A model generated the notes under the pieces. It was not told where the DNA came from and made no database searches. It was given only the letters and a program-made list of their open reading frames with translations. From assembly GCF_000741575.1 (NCBI RefSeq), contig NZ_JGYV01000009.1, positions 41,979 through 105,978 on the forward strand: a stretch of 64,000 nucleotides of DNA, given 5' to 3'. This document shows, one piece after another, positions 1-8,094 of this stretch; the stretch's first letter is position 1; every line of letters begins with the position of its first letter. A program made the position numbers and the translations under genes. This DNA comes from Bifidobacterium cuniculi. Lineage in GTDB: Bacteria > Actinomycetota > Actinomycetes > Actinomycetales > Bifidobacteriaceae.

Positions 1-941
1 TCGATGCCGAAGCCCTCGAAGACGCCGCCGGTGGCCACGTGTTCGCCGTTGCCCAATTCGGCGCCGGCGTCGGCACCCATCATGAGGGCCTTGGCCTCCT
101 CGATGCTCTTGTCCGGGGCGAAGCGGTAGTTCACGTGGATGCGGCACTCGTCGGGGATCACGTTCGTGCCCTTTCCGCCGGAGATGAGGGTGGCGTTGAG
201 GCCCTCCCGGTAGGTCAGGCCGTCCACTTCGATGGCACGGTTCTCATAGGAGTTGAGGCGGTTCAGGACTTCGGCGGCCTTGTGGATGGCGTTGTCGCCC
301 ATCCAGGCGCGGGCGGAGTGGGCGGCAGTGCCGTGCACGACCACGTCGAAGCGCATGGTGCCGTTGCAGCCGCCTTCGATACCGCAGTCGGTCGGTTCGC
401 CGATGATCGCGAAGTCGCCCTCGATCCAGTCGGGATGCGTTTCCGCCACCTTGCGCAGGCCGTTGTGTTCGGCGGAGACCTCCTCATGGTCGTAGAAGAC
501 GAAGGTCAGGTCGTAGGCGGGGTCGGTGAGGGTGGCGGCCAGGTGGAGCAGGACTGCGTCGGAGCCCTTCATGTCAGTGGCGCCGCGTCCCCAGAGCACT
601 CGCTCGCCCGGGTGGGCGGCGGCGATCTCCTCGCGGATGAGCGGGTCGCCGGGCTCGAGCCAGCGCGGTGGGAAGTTGTCGATGACGGGCACGGTGTCCA
701 GGTGGCCGGCGAGGACCACTCGGCGGTCGCGGCCCAAGTCGGTGGAGGCCACGAGGGTGTCGCCATGGCGGCGGACCGTCAGGTGCGGGGCGTGGGTCTT
801 GAGGAAGTCTTCGACCATGTCGGTCAGCTCGCGTTCCTCGCCGCTGACCGAGTAGACCTCCATGATCTGGGTCATGAGGCTGTTGAGGGATTCCTGCTCG
901 GGAGCGGTCGGGTCGAAGGTGATGGTCATCTGGTCGGGCAT
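1..941 (-). CDS. dapE: Succinyl-diaminopimelate desuccinylase (3' end cut by window edge)
   Basis: M20-family zinc peptidase that removes succinate from N-succinyl-LL-diaminopimelate in lysine and peptidoglycan-precursor synthesis. Reading from ATG at 941, about 313 residues are visible; the C-terminus lies beyond the window. Family marks seen are AGHLDTVP (metal His at residue 80), GRGATDMKG (bridging Asp, about 123), DHEEVSAEHNG (catalytic and metal Glu pair, about 153) and GEPTD. The gene is divergent from the AEC transporter gene and a long palindrome lies between them. Other M20 peptidases share the fold, but these motifs fit DapE best. Confidence 0.93.
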   Translation of the reverse strand, partial: MPDQMTITFDPTAPEQESLNSLMTQIMEVYSVSGEERELTDMVEDFLKTHAPHLTVRRHGDTLVASTDLGRDRRVVLAGHLDTVPVIDNFPPRWLEPGDPLIREEIAAAHPGERVLWGRGATDMKGSDAVLLHLAATLTDPAYDLTFVFYDHEEVSAEHNGLRKVAETHPDWIEGDFAIIGEPTDCGIEGGCNGTMRFDVVVHGTAAHSARAWMGDNAIHKAAEVLNRLNSYENRAIEVDGLTYREGLNATLISGGKGTNVIPDECRIHVNYRFAPDKSIEEAKALMMGADAGAELGNGEHVATGGVFEGFGI

Positions 942-1004
942 GGCGGGTCCTTGGTGTTGGCGGTGCGGTACTGGGGCCTTATGGTACGCGGCACCCTCCG
1001 CACC

Positions 1005-1110
1005 CCTCTAGAAATTGTTCATTTTTTTGAACAAAATCTAGGGCGAGAGGCCGCTGTGCGGCCTGCTCTCGCCCTAGATTTTGTTCAAAAAAATGAACAA
1101 TTTCTAGAGG
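1005..1110. repeat. Long palindrome, family A (GTTC type), composite form
   Basis: Near-perfect inverted repeat of about 50-base arms. The outer ends are CCTCTAGAAATTGTTC and its complement. Each arm contains its own small hairpin (TTGTTCA, T-run, TGAACAA), followed by a GC-rich stem (GGGCGAGAGGCCGC) with a one-base bulge at the tip. It sits between two divergent start codons (941 and 1156), so unlike the other copies it does not follow a gene end. Confidence 0.9.
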
Positions 1111-1155
1111 ATACGGCAGACTGGACCGGAGAGCGCATGCGGAAGGAGACACACG

Positions 1156-2100
1156 ATGCCGGGCTTGATCAGCGCGATGGAAGGATTCTGCGTCATCGGC
1201 ATCGTCATCGGTGTCGGCTATGTGGCGGCACGCATGCGCATCGGCGGTCCCCAGGCGCAGCACGTGCTCAACCGGCTGAGCTTCTTCGTCGCCAGTCCCT
1301 GCCTCATGTTCGACATCCTCGCCGACGAGAAGATCACCGAGATCTTCCACCCCTCCATCGTCGTCGCCTTCCTATCCGCCATGGCCGTCGGCGTCATCTT
1401 CCTCATTCTCAATCGCCTGTACTTCCATCTCAAGGCGCCGGACGCCACTATCGGCGCGCTCAACTCGCTGTACCTCAACTCGAACAACATCGGCCTGCCC
1501 ATCGCCACGTACATCCTCGGCAACCCCGCGCTCGTCGCGCCGATCCTCGTCATGCAACAGGCACTGTTCACGCCGGTCGGGCTCACCGTGCTCGACGTCA
1601 CCACCAAGGGCAAGGTCTCGCTCAAGGCGATCCTCAAGCAGCCGCTGCACCAGCCGCTGCTCATCGGCACCGTGCTCGGCATCCTCGTCTCGTTTGTCAA
1701 CGCGAAGTTCGGTTTCGCGGTGGTGCCGGACTACATCCGCACGCCGATTTCCATGATCGGTGACGCGGCCGTGCCCATGATCCTCATGGCCTTCGGCATG
1801 TCGCTGCACGGCACCCGGCCGATGCAGGAGAAGGGTGACCGCCCGGCCATCATCACGGTCGCGGTGCTCAAGAACGTCGTCATGCCGATCGTCGCGTTCC
1901 TGCTCGCCTACTTCATGATGGGCTTCCGCGGGCCGGTGCTCTACGCCTGCGTCGTGCTCGCCGCGCTGCCGACCGGGCAGAACGTGTACAACTACGCGGC
2001 GCGCTACAACGTCGGCCTGCAGTTCGCGCGTGACGGCATCCTGGTGAGCACGGTGACGAGCCCGATCTTCATCGCCATCATCGCCGCCGTGCTCAGCTAG
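1156..2100 (+). CDS. AEC-family (auxin efflux carrier type) transporter
   Basis: Integral membrane transporter of 314 residues, the usual length for the AEC/malonate-permease family; substrates in bacteria are typically small organic acids or peptides, and none can be assigned here. The sequence is almost wholly hydrophobic, about ten membrane segments in two halves. Conserved family features are an NS-NNIGLPIA segment (about residues 112-121) and a second helix-breaking region LPTGQNVYNYA near residue 276. The start is ATG at 1156, nine bases after GGAAGGAG. It ends exactly where the convergent ABC permease gene ends (stop codons abut at 2100/2101). A second member of the family lies at 12555. 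Confidence 0.88.
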   Translation: MPGLISAMEGFCVIGIVIGVGYVAARMRIGGPQAQHVLNRLSFFVASPCLMFDILADEKITEIFHPSIVVAFLSAMAVGVIFLILNRLYFHLKAPDATIGALNSLYLNSNNIGLPIATYILGNPALVAPILVMQQALFTPVGLTVLDVTTKGKVSLKAILKQPLHQPLLIGTVLGILVSFVNAKFGFAVVPDYIRTPISMIGDAAVPMILMAFGMSLHGTRPMQEKGDRPAIITVAVLKNVVMPIVAFLLAYFMMGFRGPVLYACVVLAALPTGQNVYNYAARYNVGLQFARDGILVSTVTSPIFIAIIAAVLS

Positions 2101-3600
2101 TCAGTCGTCGGCGCGCACGCGGCGGCGGTTGAGGCGCGCGGCGGTGCGGTTCGCCGCGAGCGCACCCACCAGCACGAGCGCGTAGCACAGCGCGACGCCG
2201 GCGACGAAGGTCAGCATGGTGGCGGGTTCGGTCATCGCGCTGGCCAGCAAGGGGATCATGAGGAAGACGGAGCAGGCCATGGTCAGGACGACCACGGTGT
2301 TCAGCGGGCTGAGGACCTCACGGTAGCGGGCGCGGGCGAGGGTGCGTTCGTCGGTGCCTTCCAGGACGAGCATGCGGTATTCGGGGGCCTGGTCGATCAC
2401 GCTGGCGGACTGCATGACGCCGGAGCTGACGGCCGCGAGGACGGCGGCGAAGACCAGGGTGAGCATGCCGCCGGTGCCGATGTCGCGCATCACGGTGGCC
2501 ATGACCTGGTCGCCGTTGCTGTCCGTGGTGCCCACGTAGCCGCAGATCGAGGTGATGCCGGCGATGAAGACGGCGAGCGCGATGCCGGAGACGTTGCGCC
2601 AGGCGCGCTTGGGGTTGTCGAGGATGCGGCGGGCGGCGAGCATGGTGGCGGCGTCCTTCGGGTGGCGGGCCAGGGCACGGGCTCGGGCCGACACGGCGAA
2701 GCAGCCGACGAGGTTGACCAGGGCGAAGCAGCCGACGATGAAGACGATGACGACGGCGATGGCCACGACTTGGGATTGCACGAGCTGGCCGAGGTTTTTC
2801 AGCACGGTGAAGGCGATGAGGACGCCGGCCATGAAGATGATGGCACGCCACTTGCCGGGCATGGGTTGGGAGGCGCGGGCGGTGACGCCGAGCGGGGTGA
2901 TGGCCACGCGGCGCAGGGTGAGCAGGGCGGAGACGAGGGAGAGGACGGCCACGCCGACGACGGTGCCGATGAGCGCCCAGGGGCCTACCCAGAGCTGTTC
3001 GAAGGTGAAGTGGGCGTCCTGGAAGTTCAGGAGCATGATGAGGGGCATGATGGCGAAGTAGCCGGCCACGCCGATGAGGGCGCCGGTGACGGATTGGAGC
3101 ATGGCGTCGAAGGCGGTCAGGCGGGTGACCTGGGCGGTGGTGGCGCCCACGAGGCGCAGGGTGGCGAGGCGTTCGTCGCGGCGGGAGGCGGCCAGACGGG
3201 CGGCCGAGCCGGCCAGGGCGACGAAGGGCACGAGGAGCAGGAGGCAGGCGAACAGGGCCAGGATCACGTAGAGCGAGGCGGTGTCTTCCATGTCGCCGGT
3301 GAAGAAGGGGGTGGATTGCGTCAGGCAGTGGTCGGGGTCGACCAGGCACCGCACGGTGTGGTCGGGGCTCGCGCGCCAGATGAAGCCGTGGAGGCCGCCG
3401 AGCACGGTGAGGAAGATGGCGGTGGCCGCGGCGAAGGCAATGACGGCGAGGAGGGTGGTGGAGTCGGTGGGGTTGGTGTTGGTGGAGCGGGTGCGGGTGT
3501 CGGAGCGGTGGAAGAGGCGCCAGAGGGCGAAGGTGGACATGGTGGACTTGGAGGTGGTCGGGGTGGTTTGGGTCTGTGTGGTGTCGGTGGCAGGATTCAT
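2101..3600 (-). CDS. ABC transporter permease, FtsX/MacB type
   Basis: Membrane subunit (499 residues) of an ABC exporter of the FtsX-like class, which serves antimicrobial-peptide or lipid export and mechanotransmission. A soluble Thr-rich N-terminus (about 55 residues) precedes the first membrane segment. An extracellular loop follows, then the characteristic three-helix FtsX cluster with the cytoplasmic motif ASRRDERLATLRLVGAT (about residues 138-154), and further helices to the C-terminus. It is the last gene of a three-gene operon: ATPase, 26-residue peptide and permease, with four bases between the peptide stop and this ATG. The substrate cannot be told; an antimicrobial-peptide resistance role is one possibility. 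Confidence 0.85.
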   Translation of the reverse strand: MNPATDTTQTQTTPTTSKSTMSTFALWRLFHRSDTRTRSTNTNPTDSTTLLAVIAFAAATAIFLTVLGGLHGFIWRASPDHTVRCLVDPDHCLTQSTPFFTGDMEDTASLYVILALFACLLLLVPFVALAGSAARLAASRRDERLATLRLVGATTAQVTRLTAFDAMLQSVTGALIGVAGYFAIMPLIMLLNFQDAHFTFEQLWVGPWALIGTVVGVAVLSLVSALLTLRRVAITPLGVTARASQPMPGKWRAIIFMAGVLIAFTVLKNLGQLVQSQVVAIAVVIVFIVGCFALVNLVGCFAVSARARALARHPKDAATMLAARRILDNPKRAWRNVSGIALAVFIAGITSICGYVGTTDSNGDQVMATVMRDIGTGGMLTLVFAAVLAAVSSGVMQSASVIDQAPEYRMLVLEGTDERTLARARYREVLSPLNTVVVLTMACSVFLMIPLLASAMTEPATMLTFVAGVALCYALVLVGALAANRTAARLNRRRVRADD

Positions 3601-3604
3601 GGGA

Positions 3605-3685
3605 TTACTTGCCTTTCATGGATGCGCCCACGGAGAGGATCAGGGCAAGGACGGAAAAGACCAGGGGAAGGGTGTAGGTGACCAT
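3605..3685 (-). CDS. 26-residue membrane peptide inside the ABC operon
   Basis: Small open frame, MVTYTLPLVFSVLALILSVG followed by ASMKGK. It starts two bases after the stop of the ATPase gene and ends four bases before the start of the permease gene. An AGAGG sequence lies about 7 bases before the ATG. One hydrophobic helix spans almost the whole peptide and the tail is basic, so it should insert in the membrane with the lysines inside. The tight spacing on both sides argues that it is translated. It may be a small accessory subunit of the transporter; this is inference only and I recognise no family. Confidence 0.6.
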   Translation of the reverse strand: MVTYTLPLVFSVLALILSVGASMKGK

Positions 3686-3687
3686 GG

Positions 3688-4599
3688 CTACCTCTCTTCC
3701 AGGATCATGCCGTCGCGCATATGGACGGTACGCGAGCAGTAGGAGGCGACGTTGGGGTCGTGGGTGACGAGCAGCACGGCGGCGTGGTTGGCGTGGGCGG
3801 CGTCCATAAGCAGGCGCATCACCTCGTGGCCGGTGTTCTGGTCCAGGGCGCCGGTGGGTTCGTCCGCGAAGATGACCGCCGGGTTCACGCACAGGGCGCG
3901 GGCGATGGCCACGCGTTGCATCTGGCCGCCGCTCATTTCGCCGGGTCGCTGGTTCATCAGGGCGCGCAGCCCCATGCGGTCGAGCCATGCCATGGCGTGG
4001 TTGGTGGCCTGGGCGTAGGGGACGCCGCCGAGCATGATCGGCAAGGCGATGTTCTCCACGGCAGGCAGTTCGGGCAGGAGCTGGCCGGACTGGAATACGA
4101 AACCGAAGGCGTTGCGGCGCAGGCGCGTGCGGTCCGCGTCGCTCATGGTCTCCAGGTTGGAGCCCCGGAAGGTGACGGTGCCGGCGGTGGGCTTGATGAT
4201 GCCGGCGAGGGATTGCAGCAGCGTGGTCTTGCCGGAGCCGGAGGGGCCCATGATGGCCACGCTCTCCCCTTCCGCGAGCGCGAAGTTCACGTGGTTGAGA
4301 GCGAGCGGCTGGGCGCCCGGCATGAGCGCGGGCCCTGCGCCGGCCACCGCATGGGCGGTGTGGGCCTTGGTGATGGAAGCGGTGTAGTCCATGACGAGAT
4401 CGGCGGCCTGGAGGACTGCCTGGCGGAGAGAGGTGGTTGAGGGTGCGGGTATCGACGTGGTTGCATGCGGGGACGGAGCTGGCGCGGATGCGTTCGGTGA
4501 CGGGGAGGCTCCGGGGTGGGGTGCCGTCTGGGTGGCAGCGGGGTTGTTGGGGCTGGGATTGGCGGCGGTGCCGGGTGCATTGGTATATGTGGTGTTCAT
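3688..4599 (-). CDS. ABC transporter ATP-binding protein (LolD/MacB type)
   Basis: ATPase partner of the permease at 2101. It has a complete nucleotide-binding domain: Walker A GPSGSGKTT, Q-loop region FVFQSGQLLPELPAVEN, signature SGGQMQRVAIARAL, Walker B VIFADEPTGALD and switch His in LLVTHDPNV. About 90 residues at the N-terminus are low-complexity Pro/Ala/Thr and are not part of the domain. I chose ATG at 4599 (303 residues); an in-frame TTG lies at 4608. No Shine-Dalgarno site is visible, but TATCTT lies seven bases upstream, suggesting a leaderless transcript. The first gene of the operon. Confidence 0.87.
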   Translation of the reverse strand: MNTTYTNAPGTAANPSPNNPAATQTAPHPGASPSPNASAPAPSPHATTSIPAPSTTSLRQAVLQAADLVMDYTASITKAHTAHAVAGAGPALMPGAQPLALNHVNFALAEGESVAIMGPSGSGKTTLLQSLAGIIKPTAGTVTFRGSNLETMSDADRTRLRRNAFGFVFQSGQLLPELPAVENIALPIMLGGVPYAQATNHAMAWLDRMGLRALMNQRPGEMSGGQMQRVAIARALCVNPAVIFADEPTGALDQNTGHEVMRLLMDAAHANHAAVLLVTHDPNVASYCSRTVHMRDGMILEER

Positions 4600-4608
4600 G
4601 CTTGCCAA

Positions 4609-4980
4609 GATATGCGCGGATTCACGGCGGCAGCATCGGCCCGGGGGATGAATGAGGAGGCCTCATCCGCCTCGAGGATGAGACAAGAGACAGATAAGAG
4701 ACCGCTCCGAGAGGCATACCGCTATGCTCACGTACATCCGCCCCCCCCCTCATCGGCGAAAACCTCTCCCAGAGGGGTGGCGCATCCGTTCCCAAGGGCC
4801 ATTTCCGAAGTCGTTCCGGAAGCATTACGTGGTTGGTTTCGTTGAGAGATATCAAATTCGGGGGTATGGGCAAGTATGGCCTGAAAAGAATGGCGGAATA
4901 TCAAGCCTCTCGCAGACGCATACTTGCCCATACCCCCGAATTTGATATCTCTCAACGACAGCGGGTGTGGCAAGTTTGCA
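4609..4980. promoter_or_regulatory. Intergenic region with operator-like repeats upstream of the ABC operon
   Basis: A 372-base gap. Close to the ATPase start it holds two overlapping inverted repeats, ATGAGG-N3-CCTCAT (4652-4666) and CTCATCC-N7-GGATGAG (4662-4682), placed as an operator for the ABC operon would be. Further left in the transcript direction is a run of nine C at 4741-4749. The far part holds the 38-base-arm palindrome at 4841-4956. No gene was found here. Confidence 0.45.
4841..4956. repeat. Palindrome with 38-base perfect arms
   Basis: Left arm 4841-4878 (begins GTTGAGAGATATCAAATTCG) and right arm 4919-4956 are exact complements around a 40-base centre. It lies 24 bases after the stop of the nuclease-like gene (4981, minus strand), like the other gene-end palindromes, but its sequence is not shared with the other families in the window. 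Confidence 0.9.
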
Positions 4981-6153
4981 TCAAGCCACGTCAATCCACT
5001 CATCACTGACCGTAATTTCACCGGGAGAAGGCCTATATGGCTTCACCACCCCTTCCGGCGCCGGTGTCGGAGGTCCCGAATGCGGAATCTTTCGACGTCC
5101 AAGCGCGATATCCCGTCTACGGCATGCCTTTGCCAATTCTTCCAGGGACAGCACCGACGTGGTGTCATACTGGATTCCCGTACGTTCAGCCAAAAGGGCG
5201 GCCAACCGTTCCACCAACATGGCCTGCCGGCCTTCGGCAGCGAACAAGGCTTCCGTCACTTGCACGTATATCCATCCGGTTTCCTCGATGAGGGCACGTC
5301 GATCGGAATCTTCTTGCCATTGCTCCCTATGGAACTTGCCATCATATTCGACTGCCAGCCTTGCCTCGGGGTAGGCGGCATCCAAGGAAAACACACTGCC
5401 ATCCCATGCCTGCATGGTCGCATTCCGTGCCGGCAGAGGCAAGCCATGGCACAACAACGCAAGGATCAACCGGGCCTCCTGCCGGGAATCCGTACCACCG
5501 TGGATGAGCGGCAATGCCAGTCGGCAAGATCGCATCCCCTTGGGAAGCCTACGCCCTTGTGCCTGGCATGCCGCTGCAACCCTGTCCATGTAGTCTTCGA
5601 AATCTTCGCGCTCTACCGGCGGGTGAAGGGGTTTGCGTCGCCGAATGGCGTAGCCGAGCAGAACGAGTTCCTCAAAGGACAACCATTGTGCAAGCATGGT
5701 CCACGTGCACACCGGTGACGTGCACGTGATGCCCTCGCTTACTTCCACCGTATCCAAAGGAAGATTCCAAGCAAAACTGCGAATCTCACCGCCACGCTTG
5801 GTGCTGCGCCCCAAGCGTTGGTCGAGAGTCGGCACAACCACCTGATGCTTGTCCTTCGAAAAGGACTGCAACACGGCAGATTCGAATATTGGCAGCTCGA
5901 TGCCCAGCAGTTGCAGAGCACTCATCAGCCCATACACATAGGGGCGCTTGAACCGATGGTTGCCCTCGAATGCGTGGCATGCCGCCACGGTCTCGATCTT
6001 GCACTTGGCAAGTTCGTGATCGTAGTTCCGATAGTCTTCGTCATCTTGCATGACGCTACGGTAAGGATTTCTGGCTTGACCTGCAAACCGATAGGGCTCC
6101 GATTGTGGATATGTGGATGGTTTCGGCGCGTCGCCCACAGTATCCACACGCAA
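4981..6153 (-). CDS. Endonuclease-domain (DUF559-like) protein of unknown role
   Basis: 390 residues if it starts at the TTG at 6153, or about 35 fewer from the ATG that begins MQDDEDYRNYDHEL. The middle part (residues about 255-315) has the pattern AVEYDGKFHREQWQEDS, then R-ALIEETGWIYVQVTEA, resembling the PD-(D/E)XK fold of DUF559/Vsr-like domains common in actinobacteria. The N-terminal part resembles the AbiEi-associated architecture of such proteins but I cannot assign it firmly. The gene starts 15 bases after rnhB stops and TGAGGA overlaps that stop, so it is probably co-transcribed with rnhB. The substrate is unknown. Confidence 0.72.
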   Translation of the reverse strand: MRVDTVGDAPKPSTYPQSEPYRFAGQARNPYRSVMQDDEDYRNYDHELAKCKIETVAACHAFEGNHRFKRPYVYGLMSALQLLGIELPIFESAVLQSFSKDKHQVVVPTLDQRLGRSTKRGGEIRSFAWNLPLDTVEVSEGITCTSPVCTWTMLAQWLSFEELVLLGYAIRRRKPLHPPVEREDFEDYMDRVAAACQAQGRRLPKGMRSCRLALPLIHGGTDSRQEARLILALLCHGLPLPARNATMQAWDGSVFSLDAAYPEARLAVEYDGKFHREQWQEDSDRRALIEETGWIYVQVTEALFAAEGRQAMLVERLAALLAERTGIQYDTTSVLSLEELAKACRRRDIALGRRKIPHSGPPTPAPEGVVKPYRPSPGEITVSDEWIDVA

Positions 6154-6164
6154 ATTGTGGATAG
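6104..6164. promoter_or_regulatory. Cluster of three DnaA-box-like sites
   Basis: TGTGGATAT (6104-6112), GTATCCACA (6140-6148) and TGTGGATAG (6156-6164) each match the 9-base DnaA box TTATCCACA or its complement at eight positions. They lie within 61 bases across the 5' end of the nuclease-like gene. Binding is not shown; the motif match is direct, the function is inference. Confidence 0.35.
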
Positions 6165-6168
6165 ATCC

Positions 6169-7161
6169 TCAGGTCAGCTTCCAGGAAATGCGGTGCAGGT
6201 CACTCGGCCCGTGGGAGGCAATGGCGTCCCGATGCTCCTTGGAGCCGTAGCCCTTGTTGCGCTGCCATCCGTAGACCGCATATTCCGGGCGTTCACCCAG
6301 TTTCTCCATGAGGCGGTCTCGGGTCACCTTCGCCAATACAGCGGCGCAGGCCACGCTGGAGCAGGCGCGGTCGCCCTTCACCTTGGTCACCACGTGGGCC
6401 GGCACGGGCACGTCGGGTGCCTCGAAGGTGCCGAGCGCCTTGGTGATGTAGTCGTGAGGACCGTCCAGGATCGCCCCGACGCGGATGCCGGCCCAAGCGT
6501 CGGCCCCGGTGTGGACGGAAGGCCCGGCATCGTCCACATTCCCGGTGGATTCCCCGGGAATCCCATCCACGGCCAGCCCGAATTCCGGCTGGATGGCCAC
6601 GCTGTCCGCATGGAGGCGACGGGACGGTGCGTTACCGCGTCGGGTCCCCGTTCCGCGCCCCGTGCCCTCGGCCGCCGCCGGGTTTTGCTCCTTGGAAGGA
6701 CCGAGGCGGACAACTCCACCCTTCCGGCCGGCCCCGACCGTGGTCCCACCGTCCGCACCTCCCTGCCGCACATCGCCACCGCCGACGCCGGGTCCCCGCA
6801 GCCGCTCCCCCAGCTGTCGCTCCACCTGTTCCAAGGCACGCAGGGCCGCGATGCCCAGGGCGTGGGAGATGCCCCATTCGTCGATTTCCTCGTTGCTTGC
6901 CGACCCGATCGCATACCCGTCGCACCAGGCCGCCAGCGCATCGAACATGGCTTCGCGCCGATGCTCGGTCAGCAGCTTGGAATCATTGAGCCCTGCCGGC
7001 ACATTGCGTTCGGCGCCCTTGAGCGACCCTGCCAGGAAGGCGGCTGCGCCGACCATCACGGGGCCAGCCAGCGAGCCGCGGCCCACCTCGTCGAAACCGA
7101 CCACCAGGTCGAAGCCGTCCCCGGCCAATGCGTGCTCGAGTTCGAAGTTCGGGGTTTCCAT
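6169..7161 (-). CDS. rnhB: Ribonuclease HII with a large internal insertion
   Basis: RNase HII cuts the RNA strand of RNA-DNA hybrids and removes single misincorporated ribonucleotides. The start is ATG at 7161 with GGAAAGGAG upstream, giving 330 residues. Catalytic signatures are present: GFDEVGRGSLAGPV near residue 25 (Asp and Glu), ILDGPHDYI (about 223) and KGDRACSSVACAAVLAKV (about 256). Between residues about 125 and 215 is a Gly/Arg/Thr-rich stretch of roughly 90 residues that usual RNase HII proteins (about 200-260 residues) lack. Its reading frame is intact. The gene lies between lepB and the nuclease-like gene on the same strand. Confidence 0.92.
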   Translation of the reverse strand: METPNFELEHALAGDGFDLVVGFDEVGRGSLAGPVMVGAAAFLAGSLKGAERNVPAGLNDSKLLTEHRREAMFDALAAWCDGYAIGSASNEEIDEWGISHALGIAALRALEQVERQLGERLRGPGVGGGDVRQGGADGGTTVGAGRKGGVVRLGPSKEQNPAAAEGTGRGTGTRRGNAPSRRLHADSVAIQPEFGLAVDGIPGESTGNVDDAGPSVHTGADAWAGIRVGAILDGPHDYITKALGTFEAPDVPVPAHVVTKVKGDRACSSVACAAVLAKVTRDRLMEKLGERPEYAVYGWQRNKGYGSKEHRDAIASHGPSDLHRISWKLT

Positions 7162-7244
7162 CGTTGGCTCCTTTCCGGTTGCCGCGAGGGCCGACGGCCG
7201 CGCATGACGCCCATGGCGCGAAAAAGTCACGAGGGATCGGGAAC

Positions 7245-7922
7245 CTACTGCCCGCTGCTCGTCACGCGGTCGGGTACGTCTGCGAACACCTCGTGGTGCG
7301 CACTCAGCCAGCCGATCCGGTTGAGCGGCCAGTAGCGCATGAACGCCACGCCCACCACGTCGCCGATGGGCACGAGGCCGCCGTCCCCGTCGTTGGAATG
7401 GTAGCGCGAGTCGGAGGAGTTGGCGCGGTTGTCGCCCATCACGAAGACGTGGTCGGCGGTCACCTCCACCTTGAAGGCGAAGTTGCTGGGCTCCACGCCA
7501 GGCTTGAGGTAGGACGACTCGTCAATCGCCACGCCGTTGATGGTCACCGGCGCGCCGTTACCGTCGCACTGCACGATGTCACCGGGCATGCCGATCAGTC
7601 GTTTGATGAGGTAGTCGCCGCGCTGGCCGGTCTCGTCGGCCAGCCAGTTGGCGGGGTCCTTGAAGACGACGATGTCGCCGCGCTTGAGCTCGATCGGCCG
7701 CGGCGACAGCTTGGTGGTGAGCACGCGGTCGCCGGGCATGATGGTGTTTTCCATCGACCTCGATGGGATGACGTACATGCCGAAGAGCAGCCAGCGCAGC
7801 AACAGCACGATGATCACCGGCACGGCGCACCACAGCAGCAGGTCGCGCCAGCTGAGGGTCTCGGGGTTCTTGTCGGCGGCATCGGTGCCCAACTGGCGGG
7901 CATGCTCGGCTTGTTTGCGCAT
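7245..7922 (-). CDS. lepB: Signal peptidase I
   Basis: Membrane-bound serine peptidase that removes signal peptides from secreted proteins. The start is ATG at 7922, four bases after AGGAG, giving 225 residues. One N-terminal membrane segment (about residues 33-49) is followed by the catalytic Ser in IPSRSMENT (Ser56) and the general-base Lys in GDYLIKRLIGMPGD (Lys107). The conserved GDNRANSSDSR box is near residue 169. An upstream in-frame TTG at 7952 is less likely. A -10 hexamer TAGAAT lies at 7961-7966. The neighbour rplS is separated by a terminator. Confidence 0.94.
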   Translation of the reverse strand: MRKQAEHARQLGTDAADKNPETLSWRDLLLWCAVPVIIVLLLRWLLFGMYVIPSRSMENTIMPGDRVLTTKLSPRPIELKRGDIVVFKDPANWLADETGQRGDYLIKRLIGMPGDIVQCDGNGAPVTINGVAIDESSYLKPGVEPSNFAFKVEVTADHVFVMGDNRANSSDSRYHSNDGDGGLVPIGDVVGVAFMRYWPLNRIGWLSAHHEVFADVPDRVTSSGQ

Positions 7923-7960
7923 TGCGCTCCTGACGTTGGGCGGAACAGTCAACGGTCCTT

Positions 7961-7966
7961 ATTCTA
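7961..7966 (-). promoter_or_regulatory. -10 box of the lepB promoter
   Basis: TAGAAT on the minus strand, 39 bases upstream of the lepB ATG and downstream of the rplS terminator. No strong -35 is evident. Confidence 0.4.
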
Positions 7967-8040
7967 GGACACCGGGACGGCAGTCGGCAGTAAGAGCGCG
8001 GTTTCTTCACCAATCGTGGAAGATTCCTTGCCGTAGGCGC

Positions 8041-8078
8041 AAAAAAACGAGGCTCGGCAGCGGGTGCCGGGCCTCGTT
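8041..8078 (-). terminator. Intrinsic terminator of rplS
   Basis: On the minus strand AACGAGGC and GCCTCGTT pair, with an inner CGGCA/TGCCG stem, followed directly by seven T. It lies 17 bases after the rplS stop codon. Confidence 0.88.
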
Positions 8079-8094
8079 CAGGCATGGGCGACGA

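Noticed and set aside
39..1763. Very long open frame on the plus strand across dapE and the AEC gene
   Set aside because: Antisense shadow of dapE continuing through the palindrome into another frame of the AEC gene; composition is typical of GC-rich shadow frames.
4741..4749. Run of nine C as a phase-variable tract
   Set aside because: It lies over 140 bases upstream of the ABC ATPase start, in no gene and outside a recognisable promoter spacer; may be chance.
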